Positions 1 to 8,628 of a stretch of 64,000 bases of DNA are shown here, piece after piece; position 1 is the first letter of the stretch, and the number at the start of each line of letters is the position of its first letter. The translations under genes were made by a program, and so were the position numbers. The notes under the pieces were generated by a model that worked only from the letters and a program-made list of their open reading frames with translations, searched no databases and had not been told where the DNA came from. The stretch comes from Phytohabitans houttuyneae (lineage in GTDB: Bacteria; Actinomycetota; Actinomycetes; Mycobacteriales; Micromonosporaceae), in assembly GCF_011764425.1 (NCBI RefSeq), contig NZ_BLPF01000001.1, forward strand, positions 2,285,001 to 2,349,000. Reading direction: 5' to 3'.

Positions 1-1
1 C

Positions 2-280
2 AAGTGGTTTCCGATCGACCTGCTCAAAGTGGACCAGTCGTTCGTCGGCGGGGTGGCGGCCAGCGACACCGACCGCGGCATCGTGCGGGCCGTGCTGGCG
101 ATCGCCGACTCGCTGCGCCTCGGCGTGGTGGCCGAGGGCGTGGAGACCGAGGAGCAGCGGGCCGCCCTGCTCGCGCTGGGTTGCCCGCTGGGCCAGGGCA
201 ACCTGCTGTCCCCGCCGCTGACGCCGGACGCGGCCGCCGAGCTACTGGCCGGCGACCGCCACTCGCTCGCCGCCTCCTGA
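2..280 (+). CDS. EAL-domain protein, C-terminal end (partial)
   Basis: Only the last 92 codons are in the window; the reading frame runs in from base 2. The visible part is the end of an EAL (cyclic-di-GMP phosphodiesterase) domain. It has the LLKVDQSFV strand, the VVAEGVET strand with its conserved Glu residues, and the closing LGCPLGQGNLLSPPL loop. Family members hydrolyse c-di-GMP to pGpG, often behind a GGDEF or PAS module, but nothing upstream can be seen, so activity and domain partners are unknown. Its last 39 bases overlap the 3' end of the convergent DUF3291 gene. Confidence 0.85.
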   Translation, partial: KWFPIDLLKVDQSFVGGVAASDTDRGIVRAVLAIADSLRLGVVAEGVETEEQRAALLALGCPLGQGNLLSPPLTPDAAAELLAGDRHSLAAS

Positions 281-754
281 GGCCGAGGGCATCGGGTACG
301 GCTCGCGGAGCGTGAACGCCTCCGGGCCGGGGCCATCGCGGTCGAGCAGCGCCAGCCGCTCGCGCGCCTCCCGCAGCGTCGGCACCGTGCCGGCCGGCAC
401 CCACCACAGCACGAGGTGCGAGCCGAGCGCCTGGTGCGAAAACCACTCCCGGCGGCGGCGCAGCTGCTCCAGGTGGGTGGCGTCGCGGTACGTGAAGTCG
501 CGCAGCGCCTCGACCGACTCCCAGACCGACATGTTCACCATCAGGTCGGGCCCGAACGGGCGCAGGGCGGTGGCGTCGTCCGCACCCTCCCCGACGAGCC
601 GCCACACGAAGCCGGGTGCGGCGTCCGCGCGTGCGTTGATGAGCGCGAGCTCGTCGACGAAGCCCGCCATGGAGGGGTCGTCGAGCGGCGCGCGGGGATA
701 GGCGACGTTGAGCTGGGCCAAGTGATATTCGCTCACGGCCGTACTATAAATCAT
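242..754 (-). CDS. DUF3291 domain-containing protein
   Basis: 170 residues if started at the ATG at 754; a GTG six codons later (736) is an alternative because family members usually begin near SEYHLAQLNV. The residues AQLNVAYPRAPLDDP, the FVWRLVGEG strand and the W-rich WWVPAG segment fit DUF3291, a small monooxygenase-like alpha/beta fold of unknown function. The ATG overlaps the stop of the upstream regulator gene, so the two are probably translationally coupled, and the regulator may respond to whatever this protein handles. It converges on the EAL gene with a 39-bp overlap. Confidence 0.75.
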   Translation of the reverse strand: MIYSTAVSEYHLAQLNVAYPRAPLDDPSMAGFVDELALINARADAAPGFVWRLVGEGADDATALRPFGPDLMVNMSVWESVEALRDFTYRDATHLEQLRRRREWFSHQALGSHLVLWWVPAGTVPTLREARERLALLDRDGPGPEAFTLREPYPMPSASGGGERVAVAGQ

Positions 755-1397
755 CGCTCTTGTTTTTAGAAAGGCTCACGCAGCAGTGGTCCGGCACCGG
801 ATCCAGCCGGGCCGACCAGCCCTCCGCGGCGGCGCCCTCCAGCACTCCCTCGACGAGCGCCAGGTTCATGCCGCAGACCAGCGGCGGGAAGCGCTGGGCG
901 AGCTGGTGGAAGGGGCAGTTGCGCAGGCGTACCAGCGAATCGTCGGTCTCGGGCTGGTAGCCGCGGCCGGCGAGCACCTCGACGGGGTCGGCGCCCACCC
1001 CGGCGGCCGCTCCCGCCTCCCGCCCGCGCCGGCGGGCGACGTCGTAGGCCGCCGCGTCGGCGCCGGCGCGCTCGATGCCCTCGGCGAGCAGCTCGGCGGC
1101 GGACAGGTAGGACCGCGGCGGCACGCTCACGGCACGCTCGCCGGCCGCCCGCCGGTAGAGCTTCGCGGGCCGCCCGGCACCCGGCCCGGAACGCCCGCTC
1201 CGCCGCGCGAACGACACCTCCAGCAGGCCGGCGTCGACGAGCTTGTCGAGATGGAACGCGGCGAGCGTGCGGCCGACCCCGAGTGCCGTGGCGACCTCGT
1301 CCCGCCCCAGCGGCTCGGCGCCGGCCTCGGCCACCACCTGGTACGCCGACCGCCGCACAGGGTCGGTCAGCAGCGCCAACGCCTCTAAATCCTCCAC
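744..1397 (-). CDS. COG2345-type winged-helix regulator with conserved cysteines (SufR-like)
   Basis: 217 residues from a GTG start. Residues 1-80 form an ArsR/MarR-like winged helix (LTDPVRRSAYQVV, GVGRTLAAFHLDKLV, then the GRPAKLYR wing). The C-terminal half has cysteines in NCPF, VCGM and HCCV, the same general layout as Fe-S-binding SufR-type regulators, so a metal or Fe-S sensor is possible. No suf genes are nearby. A TATTGT hexamer sits 6 nt before the GTG, which suggests a leaderless message, and the palindrome ATTGACAAT (1400-1408) overlaps it and could be an autoregulatory site. The DUF3291 gene follows with overlap. Confidence 0.7.
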   Translation of the reverse strand: MEDLEALALLTDPVRRSAYQVVAEAGAEPLGRDEVATALGVGRTLAAFHLDKLVDAGLLEVSFARRSGRSGPGAGRPAKLYRRAAGERAVSVPPRSYLSAAELLAEGIERAGADAAAYDVARRRGREAGAAAGVGADPVEVLAGRGYQPETDDSLVRLRNCPFHQLAQRFPPLVCGMNLALVEGVLEGAAAEGWSARLDPVPDHCCVSLSKNKSDDL

Positions 1398-1435
1398 AAA
1401 TTGACAATAGAGGGTGCGAGGCCCCTTGCGGCAGG

Positions 1436-2130
1436 TCAGGCGTTGGCCGCCGCGGTCGCGAGCAGCCGCGCGAGCTCGTCCGGCCGGGTGAGCATCGGCC
1501 AGTGTCCCGAGTCGATGTCGACGAGGTCGAGGTGCTTGGCCTTGGCCAGCTCGGGCGCGTCACCGCCGTCGATCCATCCGCGCGCCTGCTCCGGCGTGAA
1601 CTCGGGGCACACGACAAGCACCGGCACGTCGTACCGCCGCTCGTCGGTCAGCCGCACCACGCCGCGGGCCACGGCCTCGGGCACCGGGATGGCGGCGGCG
1701 GCGAACCGCTGCCTGGCCTGCTCGTCGAGGTCGGCGGCGTCCGCCCCTCGAACGGGCCCCAGCCGGGAAAGGGCATGGCGCCTGCCTCGATCGGGAGGAA
1801 GTCGGCGTAGACCTCCCCGTCGCCGGACGGGAAGCCGCCGATGAGCGCGACCGTGGCCACCCGCTCGGGCCGTGCGTCGGCGGCCAGCCAGGCCAGCGTG
1901 CAGGCGGCCGAGTGCCCCACCACCATCGGCCTTCCGGACGCCGAGTCGACGGCGGCGAGCACGGCCGCCACCTGGTCGTCGAACGTCGCGGAGCCGGATC
2001 CGTCGCCCTGTCCCGGGAGGGTGAGCGGGATGGGGCGGTGGCCGAGCGGCTCGAGTGCGGAGGCGACACCGTCCCAGGCGGATCCGTCGAGCCAGAGGCC
2101 GGCGATCAAAACAATGTCCATGGCCGTCAC
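1436..2130 (-). CDS. alpha/beta hydrolase (one frameshift in this sequence)
   Basis: The start is at 2130, or at 2121 (MDIVLIAG). The first frame covers the N-terminal half with the nucleophile elbow GHSAAC; the second (1436-1684) covers the C-terminal half, with VLVVCPEF and the likely catalytic His in SGHWPM. The frames join if one base is restored in the G run near 1746-1750, where the text then reads FEGADAADLDEQ. The rejoined protein has about 231 residues, normal for small EstC/salicylate-esterase-like hydrolases. The substrate is unknown. The break is more likely a sequencing error than decay, because both halves are otherwise intact. Confidence 0.75.
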
Positions 2131-2161
2131 GCTAGAACGGGTTCCGGACGTTTCGCTTCCG

Positions 2162-4619
2162 CTACTCGGGACGGAGCTGGGCCAGCGCCTCTTCCAGCTC
2201 GTCGGGCTTGACGAGCACGTCGCGCGCCTTGGAGCCCTCGCTCGGGCCGACGATGCCTCGGGTCTCCATCAGGTCCATCAGGCGGCCCGCCTTGGCGAAG
2301 CCGACCCGCAGCTTGCGCTGCAGCATCGAGGTCGAGCCGAACTGCGAGGTGACGACGAGCTCGATCGCCTGCACGAGCAGGTCGAGGTCGTCGCCGATAT
2401 CCTCGTCGATCTTCTTCTTCGGGTCCTGCACGGGGCCAGCACGTCCGGCCGGAACTCCGGCTCGCGCTGGTCCTTGCAGAACTTCACCACGTCGGTGATC
2501 TCGGACTCGTTGACCCACGCGCCCTGGATGCGGATCGGCTTCGAGGCACCCATCGGCAGGAACAGGCCGTCGCCGCGGCCGATCAGCTTTTCCGCGCCGG
2601 GCTGGTCGAGGATGACCCGCGAGTCGGCCAGCGACGAGGTCGCGAACGCCAGGCGGGACGGCACGTTGGCCTTGATCAGGCCGGTGACGACGTCGACCGA
2701 GGGGCGCTGGGTGGCCAGCACCAGGTGGATGCCGGCAGCGCGGGCCAGCTGGGTGATCCGGACGACCGAGTCCTCCACGTCGCGCGGCGCGACCATCATC
2801 AGGTCCGCCAGCTCGTCGACGATGACCAGCAGGTACGGGTACGGGCGGATCTCCCGCTCGCTGCCCGGCGGCGGCTTGACCTGCCCGCCGCGTACCTTGC
2901 GGTTGTAGTCGTCGATGTGGCGCACGCCGGCGGCGGCCAGGTCGTCGTACCGCATGTCCATCTCGCGGACGACCCAGTCGAGCGAGTCGGCGGCCTTCTT
3001 CGGGTTGGTGATGATCGGCGTGACGAGGTGCGGGATGCCCTCGTACGCGGTCATCTCCACCCGCTTCGGGTCGATCAGGATCAGCCGCACCTCGTCCGGC
3101 GTCGCGCGGGTCAGGATCGAGACGAGCAGCGAGTTGAGGCAGGACGACTTGCCCGCACCGGTCGCGCCGGCGATCAGGATGTGGGGCATCTTCGCCAGGT
3201 TGGCCACCACGTAGCCACCCTCGATGTCCTTGCCGAGCGCCACCAGCATGGGGTGGTGGTCGGACGTGGCGGCGCGGGACCTGAGCACGTCGCCGAGCGC
3301 CACGTCTTCGCGGTCGGAGTTGGGGATCTCCACCCCGACCGCGCTCTTGCCCGGAATCGGGCTGAGGATCCGCACATCGGGGGACTTCACCGCGTACGCG
3401 ATATTGCGCGACAGCTGCGTGATCCGCTCGACCTTGACGCCGTGGCCCAGCTCCACCTCGTACCTGGTGACCGTCGGCCCGCGGGTGAAGCCGGTGACCG
3501 CCGCGTCCACGTCGAACTGCTCGAACACGCCCTGCAGCGCGGCGATGACCTCGTCGTTTGCCTTGCTGCGGCTCTTGGCCGCCGCACCCTGCTTGAGCAG
3601 GTTGGGCGGGGCAGCTTGTAGTCGCCGGCCATGCCGGTGATGGCCAGCTGCTCGGCGCGGGTCGGCGGCGGCGAGTGCTCGGGCGGCTCGACGACCTTGC
3701 GGGCGGCCGGCACCGAGGCCGGTGGCTTGCGGGGCAGGAGCACCGTGTCGTGGACGATCTCCTCCTCGCCCGGCTCCCCGGACTCCTGGGGGTCGTCGGC
3801 CTTGCTCGCCACCCGGCGGCGGCTGCTGGACCGGCGCCGCACCGGCGGGGCCTCTTCCTCCTCTTCCTCCACCTCGTCTTCGTCGTCGGAGGAGGGCGGC
3901 AGCGGCCGGCCGAGGAGCGAGCCGACGAGCAGGCCCAGCCGCTCGGGGACCTTGTTGATCGGGGTAGCCGTGATCACCAGCAGGCCGAAGAGGAGCAGCA
4001 GGACGAGCAGCGGCATCGCCACCCACTCGGTCACCGCCCGCTCGAGCAGGCCGCCCACGCCGGCGCCGATCAGCCCGCCCGCGTAGTCGCGCTGGGCGTT
4101 GTCGATCGGGTCCTGCGCCAGGTGCAGCAGGCCGGCCGCGGACAGGATGAGCGCGGACCAGCCGACCAGGCCGCGGCCGCGGTGCTCAGGGTCGCTCTGC
4201 TCGCGCATGAGGCGGATCGCGGCGACCAGCAGCAGCAGGGGCAGCGCGGCGGCGATGGCGCCGAGGAAGAGCCGCACGGAGTCGGCCACCCGCTCACCGA
4301 CCGGTCCGGCGCCGGAGAACCAGACGGCGACACCGGTCAGGATCGACAGGCCCAGCAGAAGCAGGCCGCCGCCGTCACGGCGGTGCTCGGGGTCCAGCTC
4401 GCGGGCGGTGGCGGCTTGGCGGCCGACGCCCCGGACCAGCCATCCGACGCTGTGTGCGAGGCCCATCCAGACCGCACGGACACCGCGGCCGACCAGAATG
4501 GCCGGGCTGGTCGTCGAGGTGCGGCGCCGGGTGCGGGAGGTCTGCCGGGCGCGACCACTCGCGGCGCGAGCGGTGGACGCGCCGCGCCGCCGACTCGCCT
4601 GGGTCGCGCGGCCAGCCAT
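2162..4619 (-). CDS. ftsK: DNA translocase FtsK/SpoIIIE (two frameshifts in this sequence)
   Basis: FtsK pumps chromosomal DNA through the division septum. About 819 residues when two single-base losses are repaired, one near 3604-3614 and one near 2431-2435, both in G/C runs. From the ATG at 4619 there is a basic, Arg-rich leader, then four membrane segments (about residues 60-220), an acidic run of glutamates, then the RecA-like motor with Walker [10 protein letters not shown] and Walker [14 protein letters not shown]. The gamma winged-helix domain that reads KOPS-type sites is at the end ([22 protein letters not shown]). The gene is expected to be essential or important, so the breaks are probably sequence errors. 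Confidence 0.92.
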
Positions 4620-4767
4620 AGGCCCTAGGATCACACGGTAGCCACAAGGTACGACGGAAGCGCGCCCGGGGTGGCGTGTCATTTTTGGGCGCGGCGCCGG
4701 GCTGGTTGGGGGCCCAGCGGCGGGTTGGCCGGCTCGATCCAGGCGGGACATCTCGCGCCCGGGGGCT

Positions 4768-4796
4768 TTGATCCGGCGTTGGCACCGCCGTCGTAT
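4768..4796 (+). promoter_or_regulatory. possible promoter of the YbjN-Hsp90-TPR cluster
   Basis: TTGATC (4768-4773) is followed after 17 nt by TCGTAT (4791-4796), about 85 nt before the first ybjN-like start. The rest of the 261-bp gap between ftsK and this gene (4620-4880) shows no gene. The match to a vegetative promoter is weak. Confidence 0.25.
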
Positions 4797-4880
4797 CGTG
4801 CCCCGGGGACTTGGGCACCGCTCGCCACGCGGTGAGCGACACCGGAAGACTGCAGCCACATCCGAAGGGACATTTCTCGC

Positions 4881-5318
4881 ATGCCATCCGACGGCGAGGT
4901 GCAGACCCTCGCGCCGCTCACCAACGAGCTGATCGCGCAGGTGTTGAGCGCCCGCGAATACAACTTCGGCACTGACGACGACGGCGATATCGGCGGAATG
5001 TGGGACGACAACCTCATCTGGTTCTTCCGCCGCGGCTCCCAGGGCGAGATGCTCCAGGTGCGCACGCTCGCCGCGACCGAGTTCACCGTCGACGACGTGC
5101 CGCGCCTCTACGCGTTCTGCAACGAGTGGAACCACGACCGCCTGTGGCCGAAGGCGTTCGTCCACGTCAACGACGACGGCACCGTCCGCGTCTTCGGCGA
5201 GGTCACCACCGACCTCGAGCGCGGGGTCTCCCACCACCAGCTCGACCAGCTCATCGGCTGCGGCATCTCGACCGGCTGCCAGCTGGCCGAAGCCGCCGCG
5301 AGTCTGAAGGCACCGTGA
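4881..5318 (+). CDS. YbjN domain-containing protein, first copy
   Basis: 145 residues; ATG preceded by GAAGGGA at a good distance. The whole protein is a YbjN (PF10722-like) domain, a fold resembling type III secretion chaperones: LTNELIAQVL, the DDDGDIGGMWDD turn, the AFCNEWNHDRLWPKAFV helix-strand and the EVTTDLERGV segment. It is the first gene of a cluster with an Hsp90-family ATPase, a TPR protein and a second YbjN protein. Its TGA stop overlaps the GTG of the repeat mini-ORF that follows (GTGA at 5315-5318). YbjN proteins are thought to act as chaperone-like or regulatory factors; the client here is unknown. Confidence 0.85.
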   Translation: MPSDGEVQTLAPLTNELIAQVLSAREYNFGTDDDGDIGGMWDDNLIWFFRRGSQGEMLQVRTLAATEFTVDDVPRLYAFCNEWNHDRLWPKAFVHVNDDGTVRVFGEVTTDLERGVSHHQLDQLIGCGISTGCQLAEAAASLKAP

Positions 5319-5443
5319 GCGAGCGAGTTGGCGCGGCGGCGTCTGGACGGAGCCACCCCGCCGACGAAGTCGGGGTTTCGGGGTGGCGGAGGAAGACGTC
5401 GCCTCCAGCGCCGCACGAGCGAGCGAACCAGGGGGCACAGTGA
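5315..5443 (+). CDS. mini-ORF in repeat unit 1 (42 codons)
   Basis: GTG at 5315 overlaps the TGA of the ybjN gene. The frame reads 42 codons (begins VSERVGAAAS, ends ERANQGAQ) to a TGA at 5441-5443 that overlaps the next GTG. It may be a translated linker that passes ribosomes from ybjN to the Hsp90 gene. No domain is recognised, and the peptide is basic and Pro/Ser-rich. Whether it makes a stable product is unknown. Confidence 0.35.
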   Translation: MSERVGAAASGRSHPADEVGVSGWRRKTSPPAPHERANQGAQ

Positions 5444-5564
5444 GCGAGCGAGTTGGCGCGGCGGCGTCTGGACGGAGCCACCCCGCCGACGAAGTCGGGG
5501 TTTCGGGGTGGCGGAGGAAGACGTCGCCTCCAGCGCCGCACGAGCGAGCGAACCAGGGGGCACA
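5315..5564 (+). repeat. two direct tandem 125-bp units between ybjN and the Hsp90 gene
   Basis: Units 5315-5439 and 5440-5564 read as identical; the first 19 bases of a third copy (GTGAGCGAGCGAGTTGGCG) are the start of the Hsp90 gene itself. Each unit begins with GTGAGCGAG and ends with a GGGGG Shine-Dalgarno-like run just before the next GTG. Each unit therefore carries its own start and ribosome site and ends in a GTGA stop/start overlap. The unit length is not a multiple of three, so each copy shifts the frame, but the stop/start overlap resets it. Confidence 0.95.
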
Positions 5565-5568
5565 GTGA
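5440..5568 (+). CDS. mini-ORF in repeat unit 2 (42 codons)
   Basis: Encodes the same 42-residue peptide as the unit before it. Its TGA (5566-5568) overlaps the GTG start of the Hsp90 gene. The GGGGGC run about 5 nt before the GTG is a Shine-Dalgarno candidate, so re-initiation at the next gene is likely. Confidence 0.35.
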   Translation: MSERVGAAASGRSHPADEVGVSGWRRKTSPPAPHERANQGAQ

Positions 5569-7382
5569 GCGAGCGAGTTGGCGAGCATCGCTTCCAGGTT
5601 GACCTTCGCGGCGTGGTCGACCTGCTCAGCCACCACCTGTACGCGAGCCCGCGCGTCTTCGTACGCGAGCTGTTGCAGAACGGCACCGACGCGATCACCG
5701 CGCGTCGCGCCGCGGACCCGGAGGCCCCGGCCGGCCGCGTGGTCATCGAGCCGCTGCCCGGCGGCGCGCTGCGCGTGACCGACAACGGCATCGGGCTCAC
5801 CGAGGCGGAGGTGCACACGTTCCTGGCCAGCGTCGGGCGCACCTCCAAGCGCGACGACCTGGGCTTCGCCCGGCAGGACTACCTCGGCCAGTTCGGCATC
5901 GGCCTGCTGTCCTGCTTCATGGTCGCGGACGCGATCGAGGTGGTCTCCCGCTCGGCCAAGGGCGGTGACGCGGTCAGCTGGACCGGGTACTCCGACGGCC
6001 GCTACACGGTCGGCACCGCCGAGGCCGCGGAGGTCGGCACGACGGTCACCCTCCGCCCGCGCACCGGCGCGGAGCACTGGCTGACCCCGGCCACCGTGCG
6101 CGAGCTCGCGTCGTCGTACGCCCACCTGCTGGATGTCGAGGTCACCGTCGGTGGCGAGCGGATCACCGAGCCGCAGGCTCCGTGGGAGGTCACCTACGAC
6201 GATCCGGAGGTACGCCGCGCGGCGCTCCTGGAGTACGGCGCGAAGCTGCTCGGCAGCCGCCCGATGGAGGTCATCGACCTCGGCGTGCCCGAGGCGGGGC
6301 TGCGCGGCGTCGGCTTCGTGCTCGCCTCGCCGGCCCAGGTCGGGCAGGGCGGCCACCGCGTGTACCTCAAGCGCATGCTGCTCAGCGAGGACGCGTCCAA
6401 GCTGGTGCCGGAGTGGGCGTTCTTCGTGCGGTGCGTGGTCGACACGAGCATGCTGCGGCCGACCGCGAGCCGCGAGGCGCTGTACGAGGACGATCTGCTC
6501 TCCACGGTGCGCGTCGGGCTCGGCGAGCAGATCCGCACCTGGCTGCTGGACCTGTCGGTCAACGACCCCGACCGGCTGGCCGCGTTCCTGCGCGTGCACC
6601 ACCTGGGCGTCAAGGCGCTCGCGGTGCGCGACGACGAGATGCTCAAGCTCGTCGACGCGTGGCTGCCGTTCGAGACGAGCCGGGGCACGATGCCGCTTCG
6701 GGTCTTCCGCCGCGGGCTGTCGATGATCCGGTACGTGGAGACGGTCGACGAGTTCCGCTCGCTGGCCGCGATCGCCAGTGCCGCCGGCACGCCGGTGGTC
6801 AACGCCGGCTACGCGTACGACACCGAGATCCTGGAGCGACTGTCCAGGGTGGACACCGAGGCGCGGGTGCGCCGCCTCGACCCCGGTGAGCTCGCCGCGC
6901 GGCTGGACCCGCTGCCGCCGGGCCAGGAGGCGCTGGTGGCACCGTTCCTGGAGACCGCGCGGGCGGTGCTGCGCGAGCTGGACTGCGTCCCGCAGATCCG
7001 CCAGTTCGACCCGGTGACGATGCCCGCCCTGTACGTGATGAGCCAGAAGGCGCGCACCCAGGACACCGTGCGGCGCAGCATCGAGGCGGTCGACGAGCTG
7101 TGGTCGGACGTGCTCTCGGCGTTCAACGACGTGACCGTGGAGCACCGGCCGGAGCTGGTCTTCAACTGGCGCCACCCGCTGATCCGGAAGATCACGTCGT
7201 ACCCGCCGGGGCCCGCGCTGCGCCACGCCGTCGAGGCCCTGTACGGGCAGGCGCTGCTGGCCGGCCACCACCCGCTGCGCGCGGTCGACACGGCGGCGCT
7301 GAACCGGTCGTTCCTGGCGTTGCTGGATCGCGCCTTCACCGACATTCCTTCGCTTCCCTCGTCTGATCCGGAGAAGACATGA
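5565..7382 (+). CDS. Hsp90-family chaperone ATPase
   Basis: 605 residues from the GTG at 5565, chosen because it sits in the GTGA junction and because upstream sequence is repeat. The N-terminal GHKL ATPase is clear: FVRELLQNGTDAI (the usual ELxxN helix), VTDNGIGLTEAEV, TSKR and GQFGIGLLSCF. The middle domain has HRVYLKRMLLSED and RPTASREALYEDDLL, which match the HtpG client-binding middle domain. The C-terminal dimerisation part is short and has no MEEVD tail. Clustered with a TPR gene, a typical Hsp90 co-chaperone fold, and two YbjN genes. It is more divergent than E. coli HtpG, so the symbol is left blank. Its stop overlaps the next mini-ORF (ATGA at 7379-7382). Confidence 0.9.
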   Translation: MSERVGEHRFQVDLRGVVDLLSHHLYASPRVFVRELLQNGTDAITARRAADPEAPAGRVVIEPLPGGALRVTDNGIGLTEAEVHTFLASVGRTSKRDDLGFARQDYLGQFGIGLLSCFMVADAIEVVSRSAKGGDAVSWTGYSDGRYTVGTAEAAEVGTTVTLRPRTGAEHWLTPATVRELASSYAHLLDVEVTVGGERITEPQAPWEVTYDDPEVRRAALLEYGAKLLGSRPMEVIDLGVPEAGLRGVGFVLASPAQVGQGGHRVYLKRMLLSEDASKLVPEWAFFVRCVVDTSMLRPTASREALYEDDLLSTVRVGLGEQIRTWLLDLSVNDPDRLAAFLRVHHLGVKALAVRDDEMLKLVDAWLPFETSRGTMPLRVFRRGLSMIRYVETVDEFRSLAAIASAAGTPVVNAGYAYDTEILERLSRVDTEARVRRLDPGELAARLDPLPPGQEALVAPFLETARAVLRELDCVPQIRQFDPVTMPALYVMSQKARTQDTVRRSIEAVDELWSDVLSAFNDVTVEHRPELVFNWRHPLIRKITSYPPGPALRHAVEALYGQALLAGHHPLRAVDTAALNRSFLALLDRAFTDIPSLPSSDPEKT

Positions 7383-7456
7383 GCGAGCTTGCGAGCGAAT
7401 CATCTGACCCAGCGATTCTGTGGCGGCGGACCGCAGGTATAGGGGAGACCGAATGA
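7379..7456 (+). CDS. mini-ORF linker between Hsp90 and TPR genes (25 codons)
   Basis: ATG at 7379 overlaps the Hsp90 TGA. The 25 codons (start MSELASESSD) run to a TGA at 7454-7456 that overlaps the TPR ATG at 7453. Its first bases, ATGAGCGAGCTTGCGAGCGA, resemble the start of the 125-bp units. It thus repeats the same design: a coding linker placed inside an ATGA junction. AGGGGAG (7441-7447) lies before the TPR ATG. Translation is plausible but unproven. Confidence 0.35.
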   Translation: MSELASESSDPAILWRRTAGIGETE

Positions 7457-8628
7457 CCACCACGCATGAGCTGCAGGAAGCCCTCGAAGAGGCGCGTGAC
7501 CTGCCCGACGGCGACGGCAAGATCGCCGAGCTGGAGCGCATCGCGGCGCACGCCGACGCCGCCGGTGACGTGCGGCTGGGCTACGACGCCCGGATCGACC
7601 TGATCGACGCGTACAACAACCACACCGAGCGGTGGCGCATGCTGCCCGCGTTCGGGTGGTGCCTGGCGGCGTACGACCGCGACCCCTCGATGTTCGAGGA
7701 GTGGGACGGCGAGCAGCTGCGCTGGTACCACAAGTGGGCGGTCGCCACGCTGCGCAGCACGCCGCGCGTGGGGCTGGCGCAGACGCAGGCCGCGCTCGAC
7801 GACATGGAGCGGCGCTTCCGGGCCGGCGGGCACAGCATGCAGACCATCTACAACCTCCGTTGCAAGATCGCCGACCACATCGGTGACGAGCCGGAGGCGC
7901 GCAAGTGGTTCGACCTGTGGCGCACCGCCGAGCGGGACGAAAACAGCGACTGCGCCGGCTGCGACCCCTCCCGCCAGGCCGAGCTGCTGGCCGGCTGGGG
8001 CGAGTGGAACGACGCCGTCCAGACCGTCGAGCCCGTGCTCAGCGGCGTGCTGGGCTGTGCCGAGCAGCCGGAGAAGGCGCTCGTCGCGGTGCTCATGCCG
8101 TACCTGAAGCTGGGCCGCTACGAGGAGGCGGCGAAGGCGCACGTGCGGGCGTACCGCCGCCACCGCCACGAGCGCGACGCCTTCTCGTTCCTGCCCGAGC
8201 ACATGCGCTTCTGCGTGCTGACCGGCAACGTCGACCGGGCGGTCGACATCCTCGCCGAGCACCTGAGCTGGCTCGACCGGCCGTACGACGACGCTTCGGC
8301 GATGGAGTTCGCCGCGATCGGCGCGCTGGTGTGCCGGCTGGCCGCTCCGACCGGGCGGATCGTGCACCGGCCGGCTTTCGAGAGCCGTCCCGAGGCCGAC
8401 CTCACGCTGGAGCAGCTCGGCGCCGACCTGGCCGCGCAGGCCCGCGAGATCGCCGGCCAGTTCGACGCCCGCAACGGCACCGACCACCAGTCCCGCCGCA
8501 TGGCGCAGTGGATGTCCGCCGAGCCGATGCTGGAGAGCCTGGAGCTGCCGCCGGACCAGCCCACCCCGTCGTACATGACCGAGCCCGGCCTGCCCCCGAG
8601 GGGCGCGACGAGATCGTGGCGCCGCTGA
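7453..8628 (+). CDS. tetratricopeptide-repeat protein, possible Hsp90 partner
   Basis: 391 residues from ATG 7453 (AGGGGAG 5 nt upstream). Helical TPR-like hairpins run through most of the protein (for example DVRLGYDARIDLIDAYN, KALVAVLMPYLKLGRYEEA and NVDRAVDILAEHLSW). A CxxC pair (DCAGCD, near residue 175) could bind metal. TPR proteins are classical Hsp90 co-chaperones, and this gene directly follows the Hsp90 gene. At the 3' end, adding one C to the CCCCC run at 8593-8597 would fuse this frame to the downstream YbjN domain (PPEGRDEIVAPLS). The separate stop at 8626 may therefore be an artefact, and the true product a TPR-YbjN fusion of about 522 residues. Confidence 0.8.
   Translation: MTTTHELQEALEEARDLPDGDGKIAELERIAAHADAAGDVRLGYDARIDLIDAYNNHTERWRMLPAFGWCLAAYDRDPSMFEEWDGEQLRWYHKWAVATLRSTPRVGLAQTQAALDDMERRFRAGGHSMQTIYNLRCKIADHIGDEPEARKWFDLWRTAERDENSDCAGCDPSRQAELLAGWGEWNDAVQTVEPVLSGVLGCAEQPEKALVAVLMPYLKLGRYEEAAKAHVRAYRRHRHERDAFSFLPEHMRFCVLTGNVDRAVDILAEHLSWLDRPYDDASAMEFAAIGALVCRLAAPTGRIVHRPAFESRPEADLTLEQLGADLAAQAREIAGQFDARNGTDHQSRRMAQWMSAEPMLESLELPPDQPTPSYMTEPGLPPRGATRSWRR

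Noticed and set aside
4620-4880. RNA gene or riboswitch between ftsK and ybjN
   Set aside because: No tRNA-like arms, no known riboswitch core and no convincing long stem were seen by eye.
5315-5564. CRISPR-like array
   Set aside because: Only two long direct units with no spacers and no cas genes; the units are coding linkers.
3387-7541. A very long open frame on the minus strand opposite the Hsp90 gene, continuing into ftsK
   Set aside because: Only the part from 4619 down (FtsK N-terminus) has family features. The rest is the antisense of the Hsp90 and repeat region, has low-complexity Arg/Ala composition and no motif. It is open only because of high GC.
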